Notes under the pieces: generated by a model
Told to the model about the DNA's origin: nothing
The model's database searches: none
What the model saw: the letters and a program-made list of their open reading frames with translations, nothing else
Made by a program: the position numbers and the translations under genes
Source of the DNA: Cyanoderma ruficeps
Lineage: Eukaryota; Chordata; Aves; Passeriformes; Timaliidae
Direction: 5' to 3'
NCBI GenBank assembly: GCA_008694505.1
Contig: VZDJ01004378.1
Coordinates: 14,470,645 to 14,534,644, forward strand
DNA length: 64,000 nt
Part shown: piece after piece, positions 61,701 to 64,000 of the stretch
How the letters are laid out: every line of letters starts with the position of its first letter
How positions within the stretch are numbered: the stretch's first letter is position 1

Positions 61701-63360
61701 CTTCTACTCTTTCACTGCTGTAGTATAGGGGGATTTGGGTTTTTTTGGTAGTATAAGTACACTGTTCCCGAAATGTTTTCCATTTTAAAGCAAGACTATG
61801 AGTTTCAGCTATACCAAACCATATAATTCTCATTTTATTTATATTCCTTTCTATAAGACACTCTTTTAACTACTTTTTGAAGCTTTCTGTGATTTACTTT
61901 TGAGATTTAAATGTTTATTGAAGTAAAACTTAAAGAAGATGTGGCTGAGATCTATACACAAGACATATAAGACTTTATTTTACTGACAAGCCAAAGCAGA
62001 GTTTGTGAAGAAACATTATCTTTTATTGGATGAGGTAGCTGTATTTACTGAACTATATATCCCCAGGTATCTTGCCACTTTATTTACTTCAATAAAGTAA
62101 CAAAATTTAATTTCCTTAAGCTAGTGGAACTATACGCTATCTTCCGTACAGCTCGACCCTTGCGTAGTCCTATTTGGGGATTTTTCTGTAGGAGCTCCTT
62201 GTACTGATGCAGGTACAAGGAACAAGGGTGCAAAGCAAAAGCTCAAGAAATATGTATTAAACTTTGGTGTTTTCTTTTGATAAAGGCTATATGTGTGGGC
62301 TCAGAAGGTATGCAGATAATGTATCCTGCAATCTTTGACCAACTGCTGGCCTTTGTAGAATTCTCCTGCAAGCCTCCACAGTATGGACAGCTGGAAACAA
62401 AGCACATTGCAAATGCAAAGTATAATCAGGTAATTGTAATTGTTTTACTTGGCTGGTTAATCAAATTCAGCTTCAGATACAGGTTGTTCAGCAAGATGTA
62501 TTTGTTCAGTCTGTAAAAACTTAACTGCATGTTGCGTAATAAGGTTTTTTTACATGCTTTTTTTATCTTCTTTTACTCCCTTTGCATTCTTCTTTGCTTT
62601 TATACCTTGTATTCCTTCATGTAGGAAAGGTCTGGCTTGGACACCAGACAAATATATCTGAATTGATACATGAATTAATCTAAAAATAATTTGTCCTACA
62701 AGAGATACTAAATTAAGCACAGAGACATGCTAATTTTGAATGGAGAAAATTCCCTCAAGCTGCAGATTTTTGAATTGCACGTGCTGTAAAGAAATGGAAC
62801 GTGTTCAATAATTCTTTTTATCTGTGTACACTGCTGTTCACTAAGCATGAGCATCTCATTCAGTGTAATCAAAGAGGTAATTATTATATATGTATGTATT
62901 AATTTTTCTTATTCTGTTTGTCCTGCAACACAATGGAATCACACTAGATACAACTATTTGCACCGGTGAGTTAAATTTCCTTCAAGATTGATCTAATGTA
63001 GTTGTCTTGCTTAGACTGCAACATTTCTCCTACTTAAATGTACTTTACTTCAATGTAGAGTACATTTCAATAGCCAGACTACGTTGTATTTGCAGTTTTG
63101 TTGCTTGGACCATATTCTTAGCAAACCTTGCATGCATTAAATTCAGAGTTCAGTGCAAAACATACACTTTCTGTTCCTTAATGAATATGTTTTCACATAT
63201 AATTTTGTAATTTACCGATTCCTTTTCCTAGGCGGAGTGGGTGGCATTGAATTATGTACCATTTGCAGAGAGATCATTGGAAGTTGTGGTGGACTTATAC
63301 CAAAAGACAGCTTGCCATAAAGCTGTGGTAACAGAGAAGGTTCTTCAGAACATTATTAAG
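12928..63360 (+). CDS. MON2: MON2, regulator of endosome-to-Golgi trafficking (29 exons in window, 3' end missing)
   Basis: Joined exons (12928-13038 through 63232-63360) give 4326 nt, or 1442 codons with no stop, collinear with vertebrate MON2, which is about 1717 residues. The N-terminus [18 protein letters not shown] is diagnostic. Rough domain order: DCB region at residues 10-180 (exons 1-5), HUS/Sec7_N-like region at 200-380 (exons 6-10), a low-complexity linker at 405-450, a second acidic/Ser-Gln linker near 515-545, then helical HEAT-like repeats and the Mon2 C-terminal region. MON2 is a peripheral trans-Golgi/endosome scaffold related to BIG/GBF Arf-GEFs but without the Sec7 catalytic domain. 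It binds DOP1 proteins and acts in SNX3-retromer-linked retrieval of cargo to the Golgi. All introns are GT-AG and all phases agree. There is no frameshift or internal stop, so the gene looks intact. The last roughly 275 codons and the 3' UTR lie beyond base 64000. Confidence 0.97.
13039..25946 (+). other. MON2: MON2 intron 1 (12.9 kb)
   Basis: This is the longest intron of the gene. It starts in the CpG island (to about 13720), then becomes AT-rich. It contains an imperfect 51-base tandem duplication at 14351-14451, T/TTTTG-rich low-complexity DNA near 15480-15520 and 18815-18845, an AT-rich short palindrome near 20305-20336, and a GC-richer patch at about 25340-25500. I recognise no exon, RNA gene or intact transposon in it. 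A first intron this long next to the promoter is a common site for enhancers, but none can be identified here by eye. Confidence 0.85.
14351..14451. repeat. Imperfect 51-base tandem duplication
   Basis: Two copies begin with tgtgtggtca at 14351 and 14402. Both continue with a similar caca-gtaaa/gaaaacaa-agaaaaagctgtg-tcagt order. The copies differ at several positions, so the duplication is not recent. Confidence 0.7.
25947..26010 (+). CDS. MON2: MON2 exon 2 (residues 38-59, split)
   Basis: The acceptor is cttttcttccag; the exon encodes [20 protein letters not shown] and ends after the first base of an Ala codon at gcag|gtaatt (phase 1). It belongs to the DCB region. The exon is short (64 nt) and bounded by introns of 12.9 and 3.9 kb. 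Confidence 0.97.
28222..28335 (-). mobile_element. CR1 LINE 3' fragment, minus orientation
   Basis: The plus strand reads cacagaatattctgagttgg, then aagggatcatctaag and aagaatcaccccatgtgcct, the reverse complement of a CR1 3' end. The start keeps remnants of the terminal octamer repeats (tcacagaatcatgtgatcac). It is a heavily truncated old copy of about 110 bases inside intron 2, antisense to MON2. Confidence 0.8.
29295..29314. repeat. G-rich homopolymer run
   Basis: A run of ten Gs plus a further run of five, separated by a single T, follows an A-rich/CCCC stretch. It has G-quadruplex potential on the non-template strand of MON2. Run length in the assembly may be inaccurate. Confidence 0.7.
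29950..30077 (+). CDS. MON2: MON2 exon 3 (residues 59-101)
   Basis: The acceptor is ctctttgaaag. The exon completes the split Ala codon and encodes [20 protein letters not shown] onward to [10 protein letters not shown], a highly conserved helical part of the DCB region. It ends in phase 0 at gag|gtaaga. The acceptor tract is purine-interrupted (gaaag) and rather weak, but the reading frame and conservation leave no doubt. Confidence 0.97.
30078..30890 (+). other. MON2: MON2 intron 3 (0.8 kb)
   Basis: AT-rich, with a short A-run near 30254 and AT dinucleotide repeats near 30826-30842. No other feature seen. Confidence 0.8.
30891..31022 (+). CDS. MON2: MON2 exon 4 (residues 102-145)
   Basis: The acceptor is catttctttgtag; the exon is exactly 44 codons, encoding [20 protein letters not shown] onward to VHDEALSK, phase 0 on both sides (donor aag|gtaaga). 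It continues the DCB helical bundle. Confidence 0.97.
31023..32464 (+). other. MON2: MON2 intron 4 (1.4 kb)
   Basis: Unique-looking AT-rich DNA. It has a short TAATG pentamer microsatellite at about 32405-32421 and a T-run just before exon 5. No exon-like or transposon sequence recognised. Confidence 0.8.
32465..32594 (+). CDS. MON2: MON2 exon 5 (residues 146-189, split)
   Basis: Follows a strong T-rich acceptor (ttttcctttcag). It encodes [20 protein letters not shown] onward to AEDERYK and ends in phase 1. The donor aaag|gtgggc departs from consensus at positions +4 to +6. The C-terminal end of the DCB region falls here. Confidence 0.97.
32595..33142 (+). other. MON2: MON2 intron 5 (0.5 kb)
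   Basis: No repeat or RNA gene recognised. The open frame at 32779-33081 is judged a chance frame without family resemblance. Confidence 0.75.
33143..33240 (+). CDS. MON2: MON2 exon 6 (residues 189-221)
   Basis: The acceptor is tttttttgcacag. The exon completes an Asp codon and encodes [20 protein letters not shown] onward to DAYMLFQ, ending in phase 0 at cag|gtagtt. The Gly-Asn-Ser-Asn-Arg-Arg-Ser stretch is a conserved polar linker between the DCB and HUS regions. Confidence 0.97.
33241..34431 (+). other. MON2: MON2 intron 6 (1.2 kb)
   Basis: About 45 percent of the intron is a 528-base solo LTR (33521-34048). The rest is AT-rich and unremarkable. Confidence 0.85.
33521..34048. mobile_element. 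Solo LTR of an avian endogenous retrovirus
   Basis: The segment begins tgtggtggttttaccctg and ends in the motif ggaaaattaactccatctc followed by a degraded terminus (taga in place of a CA end). Flanking bases are gagcc (33516-33520) and gagca (34049-34053), a 5-base target duplication with one mismatch. There are no internal retroviral genes. The family is one I recognise from bird genomes by its two ends, but I cannot name it precisely. The 5-base duplication suggests an ERVL-like (class III) element. Transcriptional orientation was not determined. Confidence 0.8.
34432..34557 (+). CDS. MON2: MON2 exon 7 (residues 222-263)
   Basis: The acceptor is tttctttctaag. The exon has 42 codons encoding [20 protein letters not shown] onward to NDFPQVFLQ, phase 0 on both sides, donor caa|gtgagt. 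It carries the start of the HUS-like region, recognisable by the strongly conserved [18 protein letters not shown] segment shared in character with BIG/GBF proteins. Confidence 0.97.
34558..35320 (+). other. MON2: MON2 intron 7 (0.8 kb)
   Basis: T-rich intron with no repeat or RNA gene recognised. Confidence 0.75.
35321..35515 (+). CDS. MON2: MON2 exon 8 (residues 264-328)
   Basis: The acceptor is gtttgctttttcag. The exon has 65 codons: [20 protein letters not shown], then a Ser/Thr-rich loop ([16 protein letters not shown]) and a helix ending in KQFYSLL. It starts and ends in phase 0 (ctg|gtaaga). The serine-rich loop is probably exposed. Confidence 0.97.
35516..36220 (+). other. MON2: MON2 intron 8 (0.7 kb)
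   Basis: AT-rich, no other feature recognised. Confidence 0.75.
36221..36345 (+). CDS. MON2: MON2 exon 9 (residues 329-370, split)
   Basis: The acceptor is tatatattttag. The exon encodes [20 protein letters not shown] onward to VQPQLL and ends with two bases of an Arg codon, ag|gtatta. The segment [20 protein letters not shown] is the conserved HUS-box-like stretch of this family. The donor is weaker than most in the gene. Confidence 0.97.
36346..36730 (+). other. MON2: MON2 intron 9 (0.4 kb)
   Basis: Short AT-rich intron, nothing else seen. Confidence 0.8.
36731..36870 (+). CDS. MON2: MON2 exon 10 (residues 370-417, split)
   Basis: The acceptor is aaaatatcttccag. After completing Arg the exon encodes [20 protein letters not shown] onward to [17 protein letters not shown] and ends in phase 1 at actg|gtaaag. 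The last dozen residues open the Gly/Asn/Ser/Thr-rich linker, the least conserved part of the N-terminal half. Confidence 0.97.
36871..39452 (+). other. MON2: MON2 intron 10 (2.6 kb)
   Basis: It contains one CR1 fragment (38211-38345). The rest is AT-rich and unassigned. Confidence 0.8.
38211..38345 (-). mobile_element. CR1 LINE 3' fragment, minus orientation
   Basis: The plus strand reads gaatcatagaaaggcttctg, then ttggaagaggccttcaagat, ctggccgtgggcagggacac and ttatccaacctggttttgga, the complement of a CR1 3' end. It is a short truncated copy in intron 10, antisense to MON2. Confidence 0.88.
39453..39606 (+). CDS. MON2: MON2 exon 11 (residues 417-468, split)
   Basis: The acceptor is tttttgtgaacag. 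It encodes a Gly/Ser/Asn/Thr-rich linker ([20 protein letters not shown]) and then the conserved [20 protein letters not shown], ending two bases into a Tyr codon, ta|gtgagt. The linker part differs from human as I remember it, while the following WIPIL segment is nearly invariant. Confidence 0.96.
39607..42107 (+). other. MON2: MON2 intron 11 (2.5 kb)
   Basis: AT-rich intron. I see no CR1, LTR or RNA gene. Short open frames near 40407-40917 have no family resemblance. Confidence 0.75.
42108..42337 (+). CDS. MON2: MON2 exon 12 (residues 468-545, split)
   Basis: The acceptor is ttttcaattttttag. The exon completes Tyr and encodes [40 protein letters not shown], then a variable acidic/Thr/Ser/Gln linker ending DQSEKEL. 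It ends in phase 1 at ctag|gtattt. The helical half is conserved; the linker half is divergent and probably disordered. Confidence 0.96.
42338..43474 (+). other. MON2: MON2 intron 12 (1.1 kb) with a GC-rich islet
   Basis: Bases about 42785-42990 are far richer in G+C and CpG than the flanking intron (for example cgtcccgggcgccgcctcgg). The islet is bordered on both sides by T-rich sequence. I do not recognise it as CR1 or LTR. It could be a repeat I do not know, an intragenic CpG islet, or a retroposed piece of a GC-rich first exon. Confidence 0.7.
43475..43556 (+). CDS. MON2: MON2 exon 13 (residues 545-572, split)
   Basis: The acceptor is tctatttcttttaag. The exon completes Val and encodes [20 protein letters not shown] then SLLLDA, ending two bases into a Ser codon at ag|gtatat. 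This small exon (82 nt) encodes one strongly conserved amphipathic helix with a Cys-Trp-Cys-Gly core. Confidence 0.96.
43557..44245 (+). other. MON2: MON2 intron 13 (0.7 kb)
   Basis: AT-rich, no other feature recognised. Confidence 0.75.
44246..44427 (+). CDS. MON2: MON2 exon 14 (residues 572-633, split)
   Basis: The acceptor is gtatattctttcag. After completing Ser it encodes [40 protein letters not shown] and [20 protein letters not shown], ending in phase 1 at aaat|gtaagt, a full-consensus donor. It is a well conserved HEAT-like helical pair. Confidence 0.97.
44428..45694 (+). other. MON2: MON2 intron 14 (1.3 kb)
   Basis: AT-rich intron, no repeat family recognised. Confidence 0.75.
45695..45807 (+). 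CDS. MON2: MON2 exon 15 (residues 633-670)
   Basis: The acceptor is ttcaattttcctccag. The exon completes Ser and encodes [20 protein letters not shown] then [17 protein letters not shown], ending in phase 0 at atg|gtaagt. It is a Gln/Ser/Val-rich linker, conserved in pattern rather than in every residue. Confidence 0.96.
45808..46866 (+). other. MON2: MON2 intron 15 (1.1 kb)
   Basis: About half of it is a CR1 3' end (46191-46710). The rest is unassigned. Confidence 0.85.
46191..46710 (-). mobile_element. CR1 LINE 3' end, minus orientation
   Basis: This is the best preserved CR1 copy of the window, about 520 bases. The plus strand starts with the octamer-like aatcatagaatcacagaatgg and runs through the 3' UTR complement. 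On the minus strand a frame at 46382-46666 keeps the C-terminal end of CR1 ORF2 (the reverse transcriptase protein), recognisable by [20 protein letters not shown]. The copy is 5'-truncated and antisense to MON2. The 5' border near 46710 is approximate. Confidence 0.95.
46867..46971 (+). CDS. MON2: MON2 exon 16 (residues 671-705)
   Basis: The acceptor is gtctttttttttgtag. The exon has 35 codons, [20 protein letters not shown] then [15 protein letters not shown], phase 0 on both sides, donor cag|gtaata. It is a highly conserved helical repeat. Residue 688 is Phe in the LAHFHG turn, where I remember Cys in human. Confidence 0.97.
47222..47302 (+). CDS. MON2: MON2 exon 17 (residues 706-732)
   Basis: The acceptor is tgcatttttcag. 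The exon has 27 codons, [20 protein letters not shown] then AVEGPST, phase 0 on both sides, donor aca|gtaagc. The intron before it is 250 bases, and the one after it (47303-47385) only 83. Confidence 0.97.
47386..47459 (+). CDS. MON2: MON2 exon 18 (residues 733-757, split)
   Basis: The acceptor is ctttttttcaag. It encodes [20 protein letters not shown] then FENS and two bases of Gln, ending ca|gtaaga. The following intron (47460-47537) is only 78 bases, the shortest of the gene. Confidence 0.97.
47538..47628 (+). CDS. MON2: MON2 exon 19 (residues 757-787)
   Basis: The acceptor is gctgttatttttcag. It completes Gln and encodes [20 protein letters not shown] then [10 protein letters not shown], ending in phase 0 at aag|gtataa. 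It is strongly conserved. Confidence 0.97.
47629..48829 (+). other. MON2: MON2 intron 19 (1.2 kb) with a GC-rich islet before exon 20
   Basis: Most of the intron is AT-rich, but about 48580-48780 is GC- and CpG-rich (for example ctcctgccgcgctgcgcttg). The islet ends some 50 bases before exon 20, which itself has an ordinary acceptor (ttccattttattaag). No known repeat was recognised in it. Confidence 0.7.
48830..48931 (+). CDS. MON2: MON2 exon 20 (residues 788-821)
   Basis: The exon has 34 codons, [20 protein letters not shown] then [14 protein letters not shown], phase 0 on both sides, donor gag|gtaact. It is very highly conserved. The same frame stays open upstream through the intron to about 48644, so retention of the end of intron 19 would not introduce a stop there. 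Confidence 0.97.
49286..49312. repeat. Perfect 12-base inverted repeat, 3-base loop
   Basis: tctaggaagatt at 49286-49297 pairs exactly with aatcttcctaga at 49301-49312 across the loop ctg. It is intronic, with no visible functional context. Confidence 0.85.
50578..50601. repeat. Perfect 10-base inverted repeat, 4-base loop
   Basis: caagtttaaa at 50578-50587 pairs with tttaaacttg at 50592-50601 across gatg. It is separated by only two bases from the larger hairpin that follows. Confidence 0.85.
50604..50646. repeat. Perfect 18-base inverted repeat, 7-base loop
   Basis: The left arm at 50604-50621 and the right arm at 50629-50646 are exact reverse complements around the loop ttgcttt. The core is ttttaaaaacttgac, similar to the arm of the preceding hairpin. 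No mismatch or bulge occurs. Confidence 0.88.
51164..51274 (+). CDS. MON2: MON2 exon 21 (residues 822-858)
   Basis: The acceptor is gctgcgttttcag. The exon has 37 codons, [20 protein letters not shown] then [17 protein letters not shown], phase 0 on both sides, donor cag|gtaaag. The segment [13 protein letters not shown] is near-invariant in MON2 proteins. Confidence 0.97.
51275..52168 (+). other. MON2: MON2 intron 21 (0.9 kb)
   Basis: It carries a short LTR with target duplication (51607-51820) and an N at 51748 within it. Otherwise unremarkable. Confidence 0.8.
51607..51820. mobile_element. Short solo LTR with 5-base target duplication
   Basis: The 214-base block begins tgtcctggtttaggacaacc and ends gaca. 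It is flanked by ttaat on both sides (51602-51606 and 51821-51825), a perfect 5-base target duplication. It includes a C-rich cacccctccccccaaccc part. The start is one I recognise from bird LTRs. It is shorter than I would expect for such LTRs, and a single N at 51748 lies in it, so part may be deleted or missing from the assembly. The class is uncertain and orientation was not determined. Confidence 0.7.
52169..52344 (+). CDS. MON2: MON2 exon 22 (residues 859-917, split)
   Basis: The acceptor is ctgtttacttttag. It encodes [40 protein letters not shown] and [18 protein letters not shown], then two bases of Gly at gg|gtaagt. It is the beginning of the conserved C-terminal region. The run [11 protein letters not shown] across exons 21/22 is characteristic. 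Confidence 0.97.
52345..55511 (+). other. MON2: MON2 intron 22 (3.2 kb)
   Basis: A stretch at about 52620-53950 is slightly richer in G+C than its surroundings and has many short open frames on both strands. It may be an eroded transposon, but I cannot name a family or find borders. The rest is AT-rich with a short A-run near 54587. No RNA gene seen. Confidence 0.6.
55512..55674 (+). CDS. MON2: MON2 exon 23 (residues 917-971)
   Basis: The acceptor is ttgttttttttaag. It completes Gly and encodes [40 protein letters not shown] and [14 protein letters not shown], ending in phase 0 at ctg|gtgagt. It is nearly identical in character across vertebrates. Confidence 0.97.
55675..56166 (+). other. 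MON2: MON2 intron 23 (0.5 kb)
   Basis: T-rich intron, nothing else seen. Confidence 0.8.
56167..56460 (+). CDS. MON2: MON2 exon 24 (residues 972-1069)
   Basis: The acceptor is tcttatttattttgtag. The exon has 98 codons, phase 0 on both sides, from [20 protein letters not shown] through a charged helix ([13 protein letters not shown]) to [20 protein letters not shown] and the end TWHTVIWK. The donor is aag|gtatga. The [18 protein letters not shown] segment is a HEAT-like repeat and extremely conserved. Confidence 0.98.
56461..57228 (+). other. MON2: MON2 intron 24 (0.8 kb)
   Basis: A moderately G+T-rich stretch near 56760-57110 is not assignable to a known repeat by eye. Otherwise T-rich. Confidence 0.65.
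57229..57427 (+). CDS. MON2: MON2 exon 25 (residues 1070-1136, split)
   Basis: The acceptor is tctggctattacag. It encodes [20 protein letters not shown], then a loop with [20 protein letters not shown], then [20 protein letters not shown] and LQPL, ending in phase 1 at ctag|gtaaaa. The Gly-rich loop followed by [19 protein letters not shown] is diagnostic for MON2. Confidence 0.98.
57428..58739 (+). other. MON2: MON2 intron 25 (1.3 kb)
   Basis: AT-rich, no repeat or RNA gene recognised. Confidence 0.75.
58740..59368 (+). CDS. MON2: MON2 exon 26 (residues 1136-1345), the largest exon
   Basis: The acceptor is tcttcttttaaatag. The exon completes Gly and gives 209 codons: [20 protein letters not shown], then [20 protein letters not shown], a variable linker around residues 1185-1225 ([20 protein letters not shown]), then [20 protein letters not shown] and [20 protein letters not shown], ending TALDVLQK at aag|gtaata (phase 0). 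The Trp-rich [14 protein letters not shown] block is a conserved hallmark. At 629 nt it is about five times the mean exon size here. Confidence 0.98.
60482..60560 (-). mobile_element. CR1 LINE 3' terminal fragment, minus orientation
   Basis: About 80 bases read gcttgagttggaaggaacct then catctagttccaaccattcc, the complement of the very end of a CR1 3' region. It is the smallest CR1 piece of the window. Confidence 0.8.
62196..62221. repeat. Perfect 9-base inverted repeat upstream of exon 27
   Basis: tccttgtac at 62196-62204 pairs with gtacaagga at 62213-62221 across tgatgcag. It lies 64 bases before the exon 27 acceptor, in the region where branch point and pyrimidine tract selection take place. 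Confidence 0.75.
62286..62429 (+). CDS. MON2: MON2 exon 27 (residues 1346-1393)
   Basis: The acceptor is ttttcttttgataaag. The exon has 48 codons, [20 protein letters not shown] then [20 protein letters not shown] and IANAKYNQ, phase 0 on both sides, donor cag|gtaatt. The acceptor has a purine-rich end (gataaag), so its strength depends on the T-rich part further upstream. Confidence 0.97.
62430..62947 (+). other. MON2: MON2 intron 27 (0.5 kb)
   Basis: AT-rich intron. It ends ggaatcacactag, with the nearest T-rich tract (tttttcttattctgtttgtc) about 28-47 bases upstream of the AG. No other feature seen. Confidence 0.75.
62948..62965 (+). CDS. MON2: MON2 exon 28, an 18-nt microexon (residues 1394-1399)
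   Basis: The six codons atacaactatttgcaccg encode IQLFAP, which is exactly the residue run joining YNQ and AEWVALNYV in vertebrate MON2. It is flanked by an AG (cacactag) and a full-consensus donor gtgagt, and is phase 0 on both sides, so skipping would remove six residues without a frameshift. The pyrimidine tract is distant and weak, as is common for microexons that need dedicated splicing factors. Confidence 0.93.
62966..63231 (+). other. MON2: MON2 intron 28 (266 bases)
   Basis: Short T-rich intron ending ttccttttcctag. Nothing else in it. Confidence 0.85.
63232..63360 (+). CDS. MON2: MON2 exon 29 (residues 1400-1442), last coding exon in the window
   Basis: The exon has 43 codons, [20 protein letters not shown] then [20 protein letters not shown] and IIK, phase 0 on both sides, donor aag|gtaaaa. 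The next expected residues begin with TLRVPL-type sequence as remembered for MON2. They are not found in 63361-64000, so the next exon lies beyond the window. Confidence 0.97.
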
Positions 63361-64000
63361 GTAAAAGTAAAAGACCTTCATGTGCTCTTAGTTTAATGAG
63401 CTTATATTGAAAATCATGAATTTTATTTTCAGCTAGTGTCGACAAACACTTCCTGAGAAGCTTCAAGCTGTAGTAAATAGATTGGTATTTTATGAAGATG
63501 AGCAGCAGGGAATAATTTCTTTTGGAGCTGGAAAGCTATTTATTAGTCTATATGTATTGTTCTTAGCTGGGTAATGTCAGCATCAGTATTTCAGTATTAA
63601 GATAAAAGTTAACAAATCTGTTAGGCCACAAAATTTTCATCTTGGAAAGTGTTATGCACACCTGAGTGTGGTAAGTAGTCCTGTTAATAAATATGGCATT
63701 GAAGGCCAAAGCCCAGTTTCAGTAGCGTGGCATATATGCCTCAGGGGTGTGTGCTCAGTTACTTTTGATTTGTTTTCAATCACTTCATGTGTCAATGCAG
63801 CTATGAAATGTTACAAGTGAGAAAATATACCTTTAAAGTCAAATTGTGCAGTGCTTCACTTTCTTTGATCATTCCATTTCAGCAAAAACAAAAATTAGTA
63901 AATAATAGAAGTAATATTTTCCAATAATATTTCTGAAAAATAAAAATTTATCTGAGCTAGCTTGTTTGACTTGGCTGACATCAGGATTTTCCTGTATAGA
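63361..64000 (+). other. MON2: MON2 intron 29, left part
   Basis: AT-rich intronic DNA up to the window edge. No further MON2 exon or repeat recognised. Confidence 0.8.

Larger units (their letters stand above)
59369..62285 (+). other. MON2: MON2 intron 26 (2.9 kb)
   Basis: It holds a C-run followed by an A-run at about 60125-60148, a small CR1 fragment (60482-60560) and a 9-base inverted repeat (62196-62221). The rest is AT-rich and unassigned. Confidence 0.75.

Noticed and set aside
12928..63360. Minor (U12) introns in MON2
   Set aside because: All 28 complete introns and the open last one start with GT; no donor shows the U12 consensus (atatcctt or gtatcctt).
63361..64000. let-7i precursor or the next MON2 exon
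   Set aside because: In human let-7i lies downstream of MON2, but neither the let-7 seed hairpin nor the next MON2 residues are found before the window edge.
1..64000. CRISPR array, operon, toxin-antitoxin or other microbial system
   Set aside because: The window is vertebrate nuclear DNA; no regularly spaced repeats or compact prokaryotic genes occur.

Overview
The window is ordinary vertebrate nuclear DNA, almost certainly from a bird and probably from a passerine or a close relative. The evidence is AT-rich intergenic and intronic sequence with one compact CpG island, a multi-exon gene with strict GT-AG introns, several CR1 LINE 3' fragments, and short solo LTRs of avian endogenous retrovirus type. 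The bird assignment comes from the repeat families; the passerine assignment is weaker and rests on the look of the LTRs.

Layout. Bases 1 to about 540 look like the end of a plus-strand 3' UTR, with two AATAAA signals, AU-rich pentamers and a GT-rich downstream element. By conserved synteny (USP15 lies directly upstream of MON2 in human, same strand) this is probably the USP15 terminus, but no coding sequence of it is visible. From about 545 to 12380 is intergenic DNA with one CR1 copy (5611-5970), one solo LTR with target-site duplication (8846-9164), a second CR1 piece (12097-12298) and no convincing gene. A CpG island covers about 12380-13720 and holds the promoter and first exon of the only protein gene that can be read.

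That gene is MON2, plus strand. I assembled 29 coding exons from the ATG at 12928 to the donor after 63360. They give 4326 nt, exactly 1442 codons, with every junction phase consistent and every intron GT-AG. Human MON2 is about 1717 residues, so roughly the last 275 codons, the stop and the 3' UTR lie beyond the right edge. MON2 is a large trans-Golgi/endosomal scaffold related to the BIG/GBF Arf exchange factors (DCB and HUS regions, C-terminal HEAT-like region) but without a Sec7 catalytic domain. It works with DOP1 and other partners in endosome-to-Golgi retrieval.

The introns hold three more CR1 fragments (28222, 38211, 46191), a fourth small one (60482), two LTRs (33521-34048 and 51607-51820), GC-rich islets next to exons 13 and 20, and several perfect inverted repeats. 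The points most worth a second look are an 18-nt microexon (62948-62965), a pair of adjacent perfect hairpins in intron 20, a GC-rich intronic islet that stays open in frame into exon 20, candidate poison exons in intron 2, and two single-N positions inside repeats, one of which looks like an assembly join. I see no prokaryotic-type system, CRISPR array or novel gene cluster.
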